DNA of 64,000 nt, from the NCBI RefSeq assembly GCF_900128955.1, contig NZ_FQTY01000002.1:62001-126000 (forward strand), in the 5' to 3' direction. A program made the translations under genes and the position numbers. Positions within the stretch are counted from its first letter, which is position 1. Each line of letters begins with the position of its first letter. Positions 55,043 to 63,215 of this stretch are shown piece after piece. The notes under the pieces are model-generated. The model was not told the origin of the DNA. It did no database searches and saw only the letters and a program-made list of their open reading frames with translations. This stretch comes from Tissierella praeacuta DSM 18095 (lineage in GTDB: Bacteria; Bacillota; Clostridia; Tissierellales; Tissierellaceae).

Positions 55043-55071
55043 AAGTGGAGTTTTATATTCTTTTATATTAT

Positions 55072-55102
55072 AAATCCCTTCTTATCTAGGAAGGGATTTT
55101 TT
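55072..55102 (+). terminator. Expression-platform terminator of the S-box
   Basis: Stem AAATCCCTT/AAGGGATTT (55072-55080, 55091-55099) with T-run, 24 bp before metY. Confidence 0.85.
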
Positions 55103-55125
55103 AATTATAAAAGGAGGAATAAAAA

Positions 55126-56388
55126 ATGAAAAAAGAAACTATTTGTGTGCATGGAGGATATAATCCGAGGTCAGGAGAACCGAGGGTTTTTCCAATAATT
55201 CAAAGTACAACCTATAAATATGAAGATCCAGATTATTTGGCAGATTTATTTGATTTAAAGCAGGAAGGACATATGTATAGTAGAATTAGCAATCCAACAG
55301 TTGCTGCTTTAGAAGAGAAAGTAAGTATATTAGAGGGAGGAGTAGGTGCTGTAGCTGTGGCATCTGGTCAGTCAGCTACTTTAATAGCCATACTCAATAT
55401 ATGTAAAAGTGGAGATCATATATTAGCATCATCAAATATATATGGAGGTACTTTTACACTGCTATCAGTTACCTTGAAAAAATTAGGAATAGATGTAACC
55501 TTTGTTAATCAAAACTTGGAACTAGAAGAACTTATTAAATATGTTAGACCAAATACAAGGGCAATTTTTGCAGAAACCATAAGTAATCCTTCTCCTCAGG
55601 TATTGGATTTTAAAAAGTTTTCTAATTTAGCCAAGAAGGTAGATTTACCACTTATTATTGATAATACTTTTCCAACTCCATATTTATGTACTCCATTTGA
55701 ATATGGAGCTAATATAATAATTCATTCAGCTACTAAGTATTTAGATGGGCATGCTACATCTGTTGGAGGGGTAATAGTCGATGGAGGAAATTATAATTGG
55801 GATAATGGAAAGTTTAAAGAATTAACTGAGCCTGATCCAGCGTATCATGGTATTCAATATGTTAAGGAATTTAAAGAAAAGGCCTATATTACAAAAGCAA
55901 GAGTACAGCTTTTAAGAGACCTTGGCAATTGTTTAAGCCCTTTTAATGCATTTTTAATAAATCTAGGTATAGAAACCTTACATTTAAGAATTAAAAGACA
56001 TAGTGACAATGCCTTAGCATTAGCAAAATATTTAGAATTTCATCCTAAGATAAGTTGGGTTAATTATCCCAAGCTAGAATCTAATAATAATTATAAATTG
56101 GCAGAAAAATATTTACCATTAGGTGCTTCGGGAATATTAGCATTTGGTATTAAAGGAGGAAAAGAGGCCGCTAAAGAATTTATTAAGAATATAAAATTAA
56201 CTGGTTTAGTAATACATTTAGGAGAAGTAAGAACATCAATACTTCATCCAGCAACTACTACTCATAGACAGTTATCAGATGAAGAACTAGAATTAGCAGG
56301 TATAAGTGGAGATATGATAAGAGTTTCTGTTGGAATTGAGAATATTGAAGATATAATAAAAGATTTTGAAACAGCATTGGGGAATTAA
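55126..56388 (+). CDS. metY: O-acetylhomoserine sulfhydrylase (aminocarboxypropyltransferase)
   Basis: A PLP enzyme that makes homocysteine from O-acetylhomoserine and sulfide (or methionine from methanethiol). The 420-residue product has TICVHGGYNPRSGEPRVFPI, the cofactor stretch VASGQSATL, and the PLP lysine in HSATKYLDGHATSVGG (about residue 204), and ends with the SVGIENIEDIIKDFE segment of the Cys/Met PLP family. AAAAGGAGGAAT precedes ATG 55126. Control by the two SAM riboswitches upstream fits the pathway. Confidence 0.94.
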   Translation: MKKETICVHGGYNPRSGEPRVFPIIQSTTYKYEDPDYLADLFDLKQEGHMYSRISNPTVAALEEKVSILEGGVGAVAVASGQSATLIAILNICKSGDHILASSNIYGGTFTLLSVTLKKLGIDVTFVNQNLELEELIKYVRPNTRAIFAETISNPSPQVLDFKKFSNLAKKVDLPLIIDNTFPTPYLCTPFEYGANIIIHSATKYLDGHATSVGGVIVDGGNYNWDNGKFKELTEPDPAYHGIQYVKEFKEKAYITKARVQLLRDLGNCLSPFNAFLINLGIETLHLRIKRHSDNALALAKYLEFHPKISWVNYPKLESNNNYKLAEKYLPLGASGILAFGIKGGKEAAKEFIKNIKLTGLVIHLGEVRTSILHPATTTHRQLSDEELELAGISGDMIRVSVGIENIEDIIKDFETALGN

Positions 56389-56391
56389 AAT

Positions 56392-57264
56392 ATGGGATTG
56401 ATAATTCATAGAAATATTTCAGCAATAGAACGGCTGGTTAAAGACAATATAGATATTAATTATAAAAGTAATCTCAAGGGTTTACCAAAGATATTAATAT
56501 TAAACTTAATGCCTAATAAAACAGAAACTGAATATCAGTTATTAAAAATACTAGGAAATAGCTTTATAGATGTACAGGTGGATTTCTTATATACAAAAAC
56601 ATATAAACCTAAAAATATAGCTCTAAATTATCTAGAAGAAACCTATAAAACATTAGATGAAGTAAGAAATGCAAATTATGATGGGATGATAATAACAGGT
56701 GCTCCCTTAGAATTTGTAGATTTTAATGAAATATATTACTGGGAAGAGTTAAAGGATATAATAGACTATTCTAATAAATATATTAAATCCACCATCTATT
56801 TATGTTGGGCAGTAGCAGCAGGGTTATATTATAATTACAAAATACCAAAACATACAATTTATAAAAAGATAAATGGCATATTTATCCATGAGATTTTAAA
56901 TGAAAATTCTTTATTACTTAAAAGTTGTGGAGAAAAAATAATTTCTCCACATTCTAGGTATTTTGAAATTAGGGAAGAGGACATAGAAAGCTTCCAAGAA
57001 TTAGAAATTCTATCTAAGTCAAATGATTCAGGAATATATATATTAGCTCAAGTAGAAGGAAAGGAAATATATATTACAGGTCATCCAGAGTACGGAGAAG
57101 ATACTTTAAGTAATGAATATAGAAGGGATATAGATAAAGGACTATTGCCGAATCTGCCTAAAAATTATTTTCCCAATAATGATTTTAATTTATTGCCTAA
57201 AAATACATGGGGAGATTATTCACAGATTTTAATAGATAACTGGCTACGATACTATTTAATATAA
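56392..57264 (+). CDS. metA: Homoserine O-acyltransferase, MetA family, probably acetyl-specific
   Basis: It acylates homoserine from acyl-CoA. The 290-residue product has the catalytic Cys in YLCWAVAAGLYY, the His in ITGHPEYGEDTL and the nearby Glu. Position 107 is Glu (TGAPLEFVDFN); in this family Glu at that place (residue 111 in the standard numbering) favours acetyl-CoA whereas Gly favours succinyl-CoA. This agrees with the adjacent O-acetylhomoserine sulfhydrylase. It starts 3 bp after metY. Confidence 0.92.
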   Translation: MGLIIHRNISAIERLVKDNIDINYKSNLKGLPKILILNLMPNKTETEYQLLKILGNSFIDVQVDFLYTKTYKPKNIALNYLEETYKTLDEVRNANYDGMIITGAPLEFVDFNEIYYWEELKDIIDYSNKYIKSTIYLCWAVAAGLYYNYKIPKHTIYKKINGIFIHEILNENSLLLKSCGEKIISPHSRYFEIREEDIESFQELEILSKSNDSGIYILAQVEGKEIYITGHPEYGEDTLSNEYRRDIDKGLLPNLPKNYFPNNDFNLLPKNTWGDYSQILIDNWLRYYLI

Positions 57265-57281
57265 GAAAGGGGAGAGAGCCG

Positions 57282-58511
57282 ATGCTAAATATTGGGTTGT
57301 TAGGATTGGGAACAGTGGGAACGGGAATTGTTCAGATATTAGAAGAAAGAAAACAATACTTAGAAAACCTAGTAAAACAAGAAATTAATATATCTAAGGT
57401 TTTGGTGAAGGACATAGATAAAAGACGGGACATTAAAATAAATAAAGAGAAATTGACTACAGATATTTATGAAATAATCGAAGATGATAATATTGATTTA
57501 ATTATTGAAGTTATGGGAGGTTTAGATAAACCTTATCATTGTATAAAAGAAGCATTAAATAAAGGAAAAGATGTTATAACAGCTAATAAAGCTGTAGTTG
57601 CAAAATATTTAGAGGAATTAACAGAATTAGCAAAAGAAAGAAATAAGTTCTTTTTGTATGAAGCCAGTGTAGGTGGTGGAATGCCAATTATAAAACCTTT
57701 AAAAGAGCAGATAAATATAAATGAAATACAAGAAATAAAAGGGATATTAAATGGGACATCTAATTATATACTTACAAAGATGACATCTGATAACTTAGAT
57801 TTTGAAGATGCATTAAAGATAAGTCAAGGCTTAGGATATGCAGAGGCAAATCCTATTGATGATATTGAAGGCTATGATACTAGAAGAAAACTTAGAATTT
57901 TATCAACTATTGCATTTAAAGATAAAATAGATGAAGAAAATATTTCCTGTTATGGTATTAGCAGTATAAATTGTGATGATATAAGAAATATAAAAGGAAT
58001 GAATAGTACAGTTAAGTTATTAGGCACAGCAGTTGTAAATGACAATAAATATTATGCTAATGTGGAACCAGTTATTTTAAATCAAAATTCTTATTTTGGA
58101 AAGGTTGATAATGCAAATAATTTGGTTTCTTTTGTAGGAGATGTAGTTGGAGAATTAAGATTTTTTGGTGAAGGTGCAGGTAAATTTCCTACAGCTAATG
58201 CCATAGTAAGTGATTTAATAGATATTACAGCTAATACTTATCCAAGAAATTGTATTTGGGAAAATAAGAATTTAAACAATATAAATCAGTTATATGAAGG
58301 TAAATATTATATGAGGATTACTACGGAAAAAGAAATCAAGGATAAAATAGAAGGATATATAATTGATAATAGAATTACAGAAAATATAATTGAAAATAAA
58401 GATAGTATTGCATTTACTACTAAATCCATATCAAAAAAGAAATTAGAAAAAGTAGTTGAGACTTTTATGATAAATTCACAAGATTATTTTATTGCAAGAT
58501 TAGAAGTGTAA
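57282..58511 (+). CDS. hom: Homoserine dehydrogenase
   Basis: It reduces aspartate semialdehyde to homoserine. The 409-residue product has a Rossmann motif at the very start (IGLLGLGTVGTGIV), the substrate-site GILNGTSNYILTKM, and the catalytic segment GLGYAEANPIDDIEGYD-to-RRKLRILS. A short C-terminal ACT-like domain follows from about 335 (YMRITTEKEIKDKIEGYI). AAAGGGGAGAG precedes ATG 57282. It supplies the homoserine used by MetA. Confidence 0.94.
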   Translation: MLNIGLLGLGTVGTGIVQILEERKQYLENLVKQEINISKVLVKDIDKRRDIKINKEKLTTDIYEIIEDDNIDLIIEVMGGLDKPYHCIKEALNKGKDVITANKAVVAKYLEELTELAKERNKFFLYEASVGGGMPIIKPLKEQININEIQEIKGILNGTSNYILTKMTSDNLDFEDALKISQGLGYAEANPIDDIEGYDTRRKLRILSTIAFKDKIDEENISCYGISSINCDDIRNIKGMNSTVKLLGTAVVNDNKYYANVEPVILNQNSYFGKVDNANNLVSFVGDVVGELRFFGEGAGKFPTANAIVSDLIDITANTYPRNCIWENKNLNNINQLYEGKYYMRITTEKEIKDKIEGYIIDNRITENIIENKDSIAFTTKSISKKKLEKVVETFMINSQDYFIARLEV

Positions 58512-58527
58512 AAAAGGGCGTGATTTC

Positions 58528-59718
58528 GTGATTGTTCAAAAATATGGTGGTAGTTCAGTGGCAACTACTGAAAAAATTATTCAGATAGCTAAAAAGATTA
58601 TTGAAAGGAAGGAATTCACTAAGGATATTATAGTTGTAGTTTCAGCTATGGGAAAAAATACGGATATTCTTATTGAACTATCTAAAGGAATATCTTTAAA
58701 TCCGTTGGATAGGGAGTTAGATGTTTTATTATCTACAGGAGAGCAGCAAACAATAGCTTTACTTTCTATGGCATTAAATAATTTGGGGTGTAAAGCTGTT
58801 TCTCTAACGGGAGTTCAAGCTAGAATAAATACTAAGGGAAGTCACACTAGATCAAGTATAGTAGACATTGAAGAAGATGTAATAAAAAAATATTTAAAAG
58901 AAGGAAATGTAGTAGTTATAGCAGGATTTCAAGGAATTAATCAAGAAGGAGATATTACAACTTTAGGAAGAGGAGGATCAGATACTACTGCTGTAGCTTT
59001 GGCAGCTAAGTTTAATTGTCCTTGTGAGATATATACAGATGTAGACGGAATATATTCAATAGACCCTAATGTATATAAAAAGGCTTCTAAAATTCCAAAG
59101 TTAAGCTATGATATTGGTTTAGAAATGACTAGATTAGGTGCCAAGGTAATTGATAAAAGGGCATTAGCCCTAGGAAAAAAGTTTGGCGTACCAATATGTA
59201 TTGGAAATAGTTTTAAAAATGAAATTGGAACAATAATAGGGGATGATAGTATGGAAGAATTAAGAGTTTTATCTTTAGTTGCAGATGATAGTCAAATAGA
59301 AGTAAAGATAAAGAACATACCTAATAAAATAGACAAATTGTCTAATATATTTAAGATACTAGGTAAATATGATCTGGATATTGGAATGACGGAAAATAAT
59401 TTAACAGATAAGAATTTAAATATTTCTTTTATATGTTCTAAAGAATACACTAATTTATTTTCGCCTATAAAAAAAGAGATAGTAAGAGATATAGATAGAT
59501 TTGTAGAAGTGGAAGTCAATAATACTACAAGGGTATCTATAATAGGTACTGGACGAATAAATCAGGCAGAAGTTACTTCAAAGATATTTGATTTAATAAA
59601 AGATACCAATGTAAAATATAAAAAATTATGTACATCTGAATTAAGTTTATCATATTTTTTTGAGGGAGGCGAGATAAAAGAATTAATTAATGGATTGGCA
59701 CAGACCTTTAATCTATAA
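58528..59718 (+). CDS. lysC: Aspartate kinase
   Basis: It phosphorylates aspartate, the first step of the methionine, threonine and lysine branch. The 396-residue product starts at GTG 58528 with IVQKYGGSSVATTEKI (ATP-site motif), then STGEQQTIALLSMAL, TTLGRGGSDTTAVALA and a tandem ACT regulatory half (about 260-396). The length is that of a class with two ACT domains. The name lysC is generic; which end-product feeds back is not apparent. It is the last gene of the riboswitch-controlled operon. Confidence 0.92.
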   Translation: MIVQKYGGSSVATTEKIIQIAKKIIERKEFTKDIIVVVSAMGKNTDILIELSKGISLNPLDRELDVLLSTGEQQTIALLSMALNNLGCKAVSLTGVQARINTKGSHTRSSIVDIEEDVIKKYLKEGNVVVIAGFQGINQEGDITTLGRGGSDTTAVALAAKFNCPCEIYTDVDGIYSIDPNVYKKASKIPKLSYDIGLEMTRLGAKVIDKRALALGKKFGVPICIGNSFKNEIGTIIGDDSMEELRVLSLVADDSQIEVKIKNIPNKIDKLSNIFKILGKYDLDIGMTENNLTDKNLNISFICSKEYTNLFSPIKKEIVRDIDRFVEVEVNNTTRVSIIGTGRINQAEVTSKIFDLIKDTNVKYKKLCTSELSLSYFFEGGEIKELINGLAQTFNL

Positions 59719-59942
59719 TAAAATGAAATCTACATGGCAATTTTGAAATGATTATTTTAATTTAGTAAATGAATTTATTATGGATAGAATAAAAAAACCT
59801 CATAACCATGATATGCTCCCCTTGTAGTAGACAGCTAAAATAATAAAACTGTGGACTATAAGGGGAGTAGTTTTGATGGAAGTTTTTTTATATCTTATTA
59901 AATAGTGTGTTAATAATAAAAAAGGGGGTATTATATAAATAA
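59719..59942. other. Intergenic region with an insertion-sequence-like scar
   Basis: About 220 bases with no gene. It contains the inverted-repeat scar at 59816-59867, and ends at the DtxR-type operator. A GGGGGTATTATATAAAT stretch before the operator may include the promoter of the metal operon. Confidence 0.5.
59816..59867. mobile_element. Inverted-repeat pair resembling fused insertion-sequence ends
   Basis: CTCCCCTTGTAGTAGACAG (59816-59834) and CTGTGGACTATAAGGGGAG (59849-59867) are inverted with two mismatches and one G-U, only 14 nt apart. Such GGGGAG-ended repeats cap IS3/IS150-like elements. The short interior suggests an excision scar or a miniature element. Confidence 0.35.
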
Positions 59943-59958
59943 GTTAGGCATACCTAAC
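59943..59958 (+). promoter_or_regulatory. DtxR/MntR-type operator
   Basis: A perfect palindrome GTTAGG-CATA-CCTAAC lies 23 bp before the regulator start. TTAGG...CCTAA is the classic half-site pattern of DtxR-family metalloregulators, indicating autoregulation of the operon. Confidence 0.75.
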
Positions 59959-59981
59959 ATTTATTAATGTGGGGGAAGATT

Positions 59982-60383
59982 ATGAATATAAGTAAGGAAG
60001 ATTATTTAAAGGTCATTTATGAGCTAGGAGGGGAGAATGATTTAGTTAGTAACAAGGACATAGCTATAAGACTTGATATATCTGCTCCTTCTGTATCGGA
60101 GATGATAAAAAAGTTGTTACAAGATGGGTTTGTTGAACATACATTATATCAAGGTATAAGGCTTACAGAATATGGAACTAAAGAAGCTAAAAAAATTAGA
60201 AACAGACATCTTCTATGGGAGTTTTTTTTAGTAGAGAAGCTAGGATATAATTTGGATGAAATACATGAAGAAGCAGAGAAACTAGAACATGTAACTAGTG
60301 ATATTTTAGAAGAGAGATTAGATAGATATTTGAATTACCCTAAGGAATGTCCTCATGGGTCAAAAATAATAAGGGAGGAATAA
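59982..60383 (+). CDS. DtxR/MntR-family metal-dependent repressor
   Basis: A 133-residue regulator with a winged helix (EDYLKVIYELGG, SNKDIAIRLDISAPSVSEMI, KKLLQDGFVEHTLYQGIRLT) and a metal-binding/dimer domain (RNRHLLWEFFLVEKLG, EEAEKLEHVTSDILEERLD, CPHGSKI). The E-H-E-H ligands of the family are in place (RHLLWEF, EAEKLEH). There is no SH3-like third domain, as in MntR. ATG 59982 is preferred after GGGGGAAG. It precedes the ABC importer and has a fitting operator upstream, so it should repress the operon when Mn, Fe or Zn is plentiful. Confidence 0.9.
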   Translation: MNISKEDYLKVIYELGGENDLVSNKDIAIRLDISAPSVSEMIKKLLQDGFVEHTLYQGIRLTEYGTKEAKKIRNRHLLWEFFLVEKLGYNLDEIHEEAEKLEHVTSDILEERLDRYLNYPKECPHGSKIIREE

Positions 60384-60386
60384 ATA

Positions 60387-61316
60387 ATGAAAAGAATATT
60401 GAGTTTGATTATGGTTTTATCTATTGTAATGGTTATGGCAGTAGGATGTGGAAATGGAAATGATATTACAAATGATAATAAATATAAAGTCGTTGTAACT
60501 ACTACTTTGATTGCAGACCTGGTGAAGGCCATAGGTGGAGAGTATGTAAATGTTCAAGGATTGATGGGGCCTGGAGTAGACCCTCATTTATATAAGGCAA
60601 GTGCTGGAGATGTTAAATTAATGCAAGATGCAGATATGGTGGTATATAATGGGCTTCATTTAGAAGGAAAAATGGGAGATATATTTGAGAATATAGAAAA
60701 TAGTAAAAAGTTGATTTTAGCAGTATCCCAAGATATTGATGAGTCAAATTTTATTGATTTTGTCACCAGTCCTGGAAGTTATGACCCTCATATATGGTTT
60801 GATGTAAGTTTGTGGAAAGAGGCTGCTAGAACTGTAGCAATAGGGCTTAAGGAATTAGATGAGGAACATGGAAAGGAATTTGATTCTAATTTGGAAAGAT
60901 ATTTAGGAGAACTTGATGAACTTGAAAAATATATTCAACAAAGAATATCAGAATTACCTGAAGAAAAAAGAGTTCTCATAACAGCTCATGATGCTTTTAA
61001 CTATTTTGGAAATGCTTATGGTTTTGAAGTAAAGGGACTACAAGGTATAAGTACAGCTTCAGAAGCTGGAACATCTGATGTTAGTCAGTTGGCAAAGTTT
61101 ATTGTGGAGCGTAAGATTAAGGCAATATTTGTGGAATCATCAGTCCCAAGAAAAAGTATTGAAGCTTTGCAAGAAGCAGTAAAAGCTCAAGGATTTCAAG
61201 TTGAAATCGGTGGAGAACTTTATTCAGACTCTACAGGTGATATAGGAACCGATGCTGAAACTTATATAGGCACATTTAAAGCAAATATAGATACAATTGT
61301 TGATGCATTGAAATAA
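60387..61316 (+). CDS. Metal ABC transporter substrate-binding lipoprotein (TroA/MntC/ZnuA family)
   Basis: A 309-residue cluster A-I binding protein. The signal peptide ends in a lipobox (MAVGC, lipidated Cys21). Metal ligands of the family are visible: His in GVDPHLYKAS, His in YDPHIWFDVS, a further ligand region in TAHDAFNYFGNAYG, and the Asp in LYSDSTGD. There is no long His-rich loop, which favours Mn/Fe over Zn by family tendency. It starts 3 bp after the repressor gene. Confidence 0.92.
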   Translation: MKRILSLIMVLSIVMVMAVGCGNGNDITNDNKYKVVVTTTLIADLVKAIGGEYVNVQGLMGPGVDPHLYKASAGDVKLMQDADMVVYNGLHLEGKMGDIFENIENSKKLILAVSQDIDESNFIDFVTSPGSYDPHIWFDVSLWKEAARTVAIGLKELDEEHGKEFDSNLERYLGELDELEKYIQQRISELPEEKRVLITAHDAFNYFGNAYGFEVKGLQGISTASEAGTSDVSQLAKFIVERKIKAIFVESSVPRKSIEALQEAVKAQGFQVEIGGELYSDSTGDIGTDAETYIGTFKANIDTIVDALK

Positions 61317-61340
61317 TTGAGCAAGGGAGAGGGAATAAAA

Positions 61341-62075
61341 ATGGACTACAATGATATAATAGAAGTTGAAGATATGACAGTAGCATATCAAGCAAAGCCT
61401 GTATTATGGGACATAGATCTTAATATTCCAAAATCTGTTTTAATGGCTATAGTTGGACCAAATGGTGCAGGAAAATCTACTTTGATAAAGGCTATGCTAG
61501 GTTTAATAAAACCTGTATCAGGAAATGTATTATTTAATGGTCAAGGTTATAAGTCTCAAAGAAAACATATAGGATATGTACCTCAATCAGAAAGTGTAGA
61601 CTGGGATTTTCCAGCTAATGTTTTAGACGTAGTTCTTATGGGAAGATACGGGGAATTGGGATGGTTCAAACGTCCAAGGGAAGAAGATAAAAAGAAGGCT
61701 AGAGAAGCTTTAGAAAAGGTAGGCATGATAGAGTTCGCAGATAGGCAGATATCTCAATTATCTGGTGGACAGCAGCAGAGAATATTTCTTGCTAGGGCAT
61801 TAGTTCAAGATGCAGATATATACTTTATGGATGAACCTTTTAAGGGAGTAGATGCTAAGACTGAGAAGGCTATAATAGCAATATTAAAGGAGTTAAAGAA
61901 AAGAGGAAAAACCATAATAGTTGTTCATCATGACCTTCAAACAGTAGAAGAATATTTTGATTGGGTAGTATTGTTAAATACTCAAATCATAGCTAGTGGA
62001 CCTGTTAATGAAGTCTTTACAGATGAAAATTTAAAGAAGACCTATAGAAGTACAGGTCAAATTTTAAGGAGGTAG
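61341..62075 (+). CDS. Metal ABC transporter ATP-binding protein
   Basis: A 244-residue ATPase of the Mn/Zn/Fe importer: Walker A GPNGAGKST, Q-loop YVPQSESVDWDFPAN, signature LSGGQQQR, Walker B IYFMDEPFKGVD, switch His in VVHHDLQT. I choose ATG 61341, 8 bp from GGGAGAGGG; TTG 61317 would add eight residues and abut the lipoprotein stop. It is followed without a gap by the first permease gene. Confidence 0.93.
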   Translation: MDYNDIIEVEDMTVAYQAKPVLWDIDLNIPKSVLMAIVGPNGAGKSTLIKAMLGLIKPVSGNVLFNGQGYKSQRKHIGYVPQSESVDWDFPANVLDVVLMGRYGELGWFKRPREEDKKKAREALEKVGMIEFADRQISQLSGGQQQRIFLARALVQDADIYFMDEPFKGVDAKTEKAIIAILKELKKRGKTIIVVHHDLQTVEEYFDWVVLLNTQIIASGPVNEVFTDENLKKTYRSTGQILRR

Positions 62076-63215
62076 GTGAAAGTAGTGGTATTGAATCTTA
62101 TTTTAACAGATTATACTTTGAGGATTGTATCATTGGGTTCTGCTCTTTTAGGTATAATATCTGGAGTATTAGGCAGTTTTGCCGTCATAAGGAAAGAAAG
62201 TTTATTAGGAGATGCTGTTTCCCACTCAGCATTGCCAGGTATAGCATTAGCATTTTTAATGACTCAAACTAAAAGAACAGAAGTGTTGCTACTAGGGGCT
62301 TTAATATCAGGACTGTTATCTACATTCATTATTCTTGCCATAGTTAAATATTCAAGAATTAAGTTTGATAGTGCTTTAGCATTAATATTATCAGTTTTTT
62401 TTGGAGGGGGAATTGTTTTATTAACACATATCCAAAAAATACCTAATGCAAATCAAGCAGGATTAGAAAAATTTATTTTTGGTCAGGCATCTACTTTGCT
62501 TCAGAGAGATGTTAAGGTCATGGCAGTAATGGGAATAGTTTTAATAACATTAACTATTATATTTTGGAAGGAATTTAAAATAGTATCATTTGATGGGGAT
62601 TACGCAGAGAGTCTTGGCTTCTCTACAAAGAGAATTACTACATTACTTTTCTTTATGATAGTAACAGCTATTATTATAGGGTTACAGACTGTAGGAGTTA
62701 TTCTTATGAGTGCTATGCTTACAGCACCAGCAGTAGCTGCTAGGCAATGGACAAATAAACTATCTATTATGGTAATTTTATCAGCCATATTTGGAGCAAT
62801 ATCAGGGGTTATTGGTACAATATTAAGCTCAGTAGTTTCAAAATTACCTACAGGGCCAATGATAGTAATAGTCATAAGTATAATAGTAATCTTTAGTTTA
62901 GGATTTGCACCTAATCGGGGATTGATATGGAAATATTTTAGGGATAGGAAGAAACAAAGAGAAATAAATGAAGACCAAGTATTGGTAAATCTTTATCATC
63001 TAGCTATGAACCATGAGGATATAAATCATAGTCATGATATTTTCATAATCAAGCCAAATAAATCTAAGACTGGAAGAACTGTAAAGGAGCTTACAAGTAA
63101 ATTAGAATCCCTAAGAAGCAGAGGATTTGTAAAAAAGGATTATTTTAATAAATGGGCAATTACCGAAAAAGGTTTAGAATATGTGGAAAATCATTTTAAA
63201 AAGGAGGAGATATAA
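62076..63215 (+). CDS. Metal ABC transporter permease fused to a C-terminal winged-helix domain
   Basis: A 379-residue protein. Residues about 1-285 are an ABC-3 permease with eight or so helices and the coupling segments (SLLGDAVSHSALPGIALAF, ESLGFSTKRIT, LTAPAVAARQW). After GLIWKYFRDRKK comes an extension of about 85 residues (EDQVLVNLYHLAMNHEDINH, then RTVKELTSKLESLRSRGFVK and FNKWAITEKGLEYVENHF) that reads as a winged helix related to DtxR-type repressors. GTG 62076 lies 4 bp after AAGGAGG. A twin permease follows, so the pore is probably a heterodimer. Confidence 0.88.
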   Translation: MKVVVLNLILTDYTLRIVSLGSALLGIISGVLGSFAVIRKESLLGDAVSHSALPGIALAFLMTQTKRTEVLLLGALISGLLSTFIILAIVKYSRIKFDSALALILSVFFGGGIVLLTHIQKIPNANQAGLEKFIFGQASTLLQRDVKVMAVMGIVLITLTIIFWKEFKIVSFDGDYAESLGFSTKRITTLLFFMIVTAIIIGLQTVGVILMSAMLTAPAVAARQWTNKLSIMVILSAIFGAISGVIGTILSSVVSKLPTGPMIVIVISIIVIFSLGFAPNRGLIWKYFRDRKKQREINEDQVLVNLYHLAMNHEDINHSHDIFIIKPNKSKTGRTVKELTSKLESLRSRGFVKKDYFNKWAITEKGLEYVENHFKKEEI

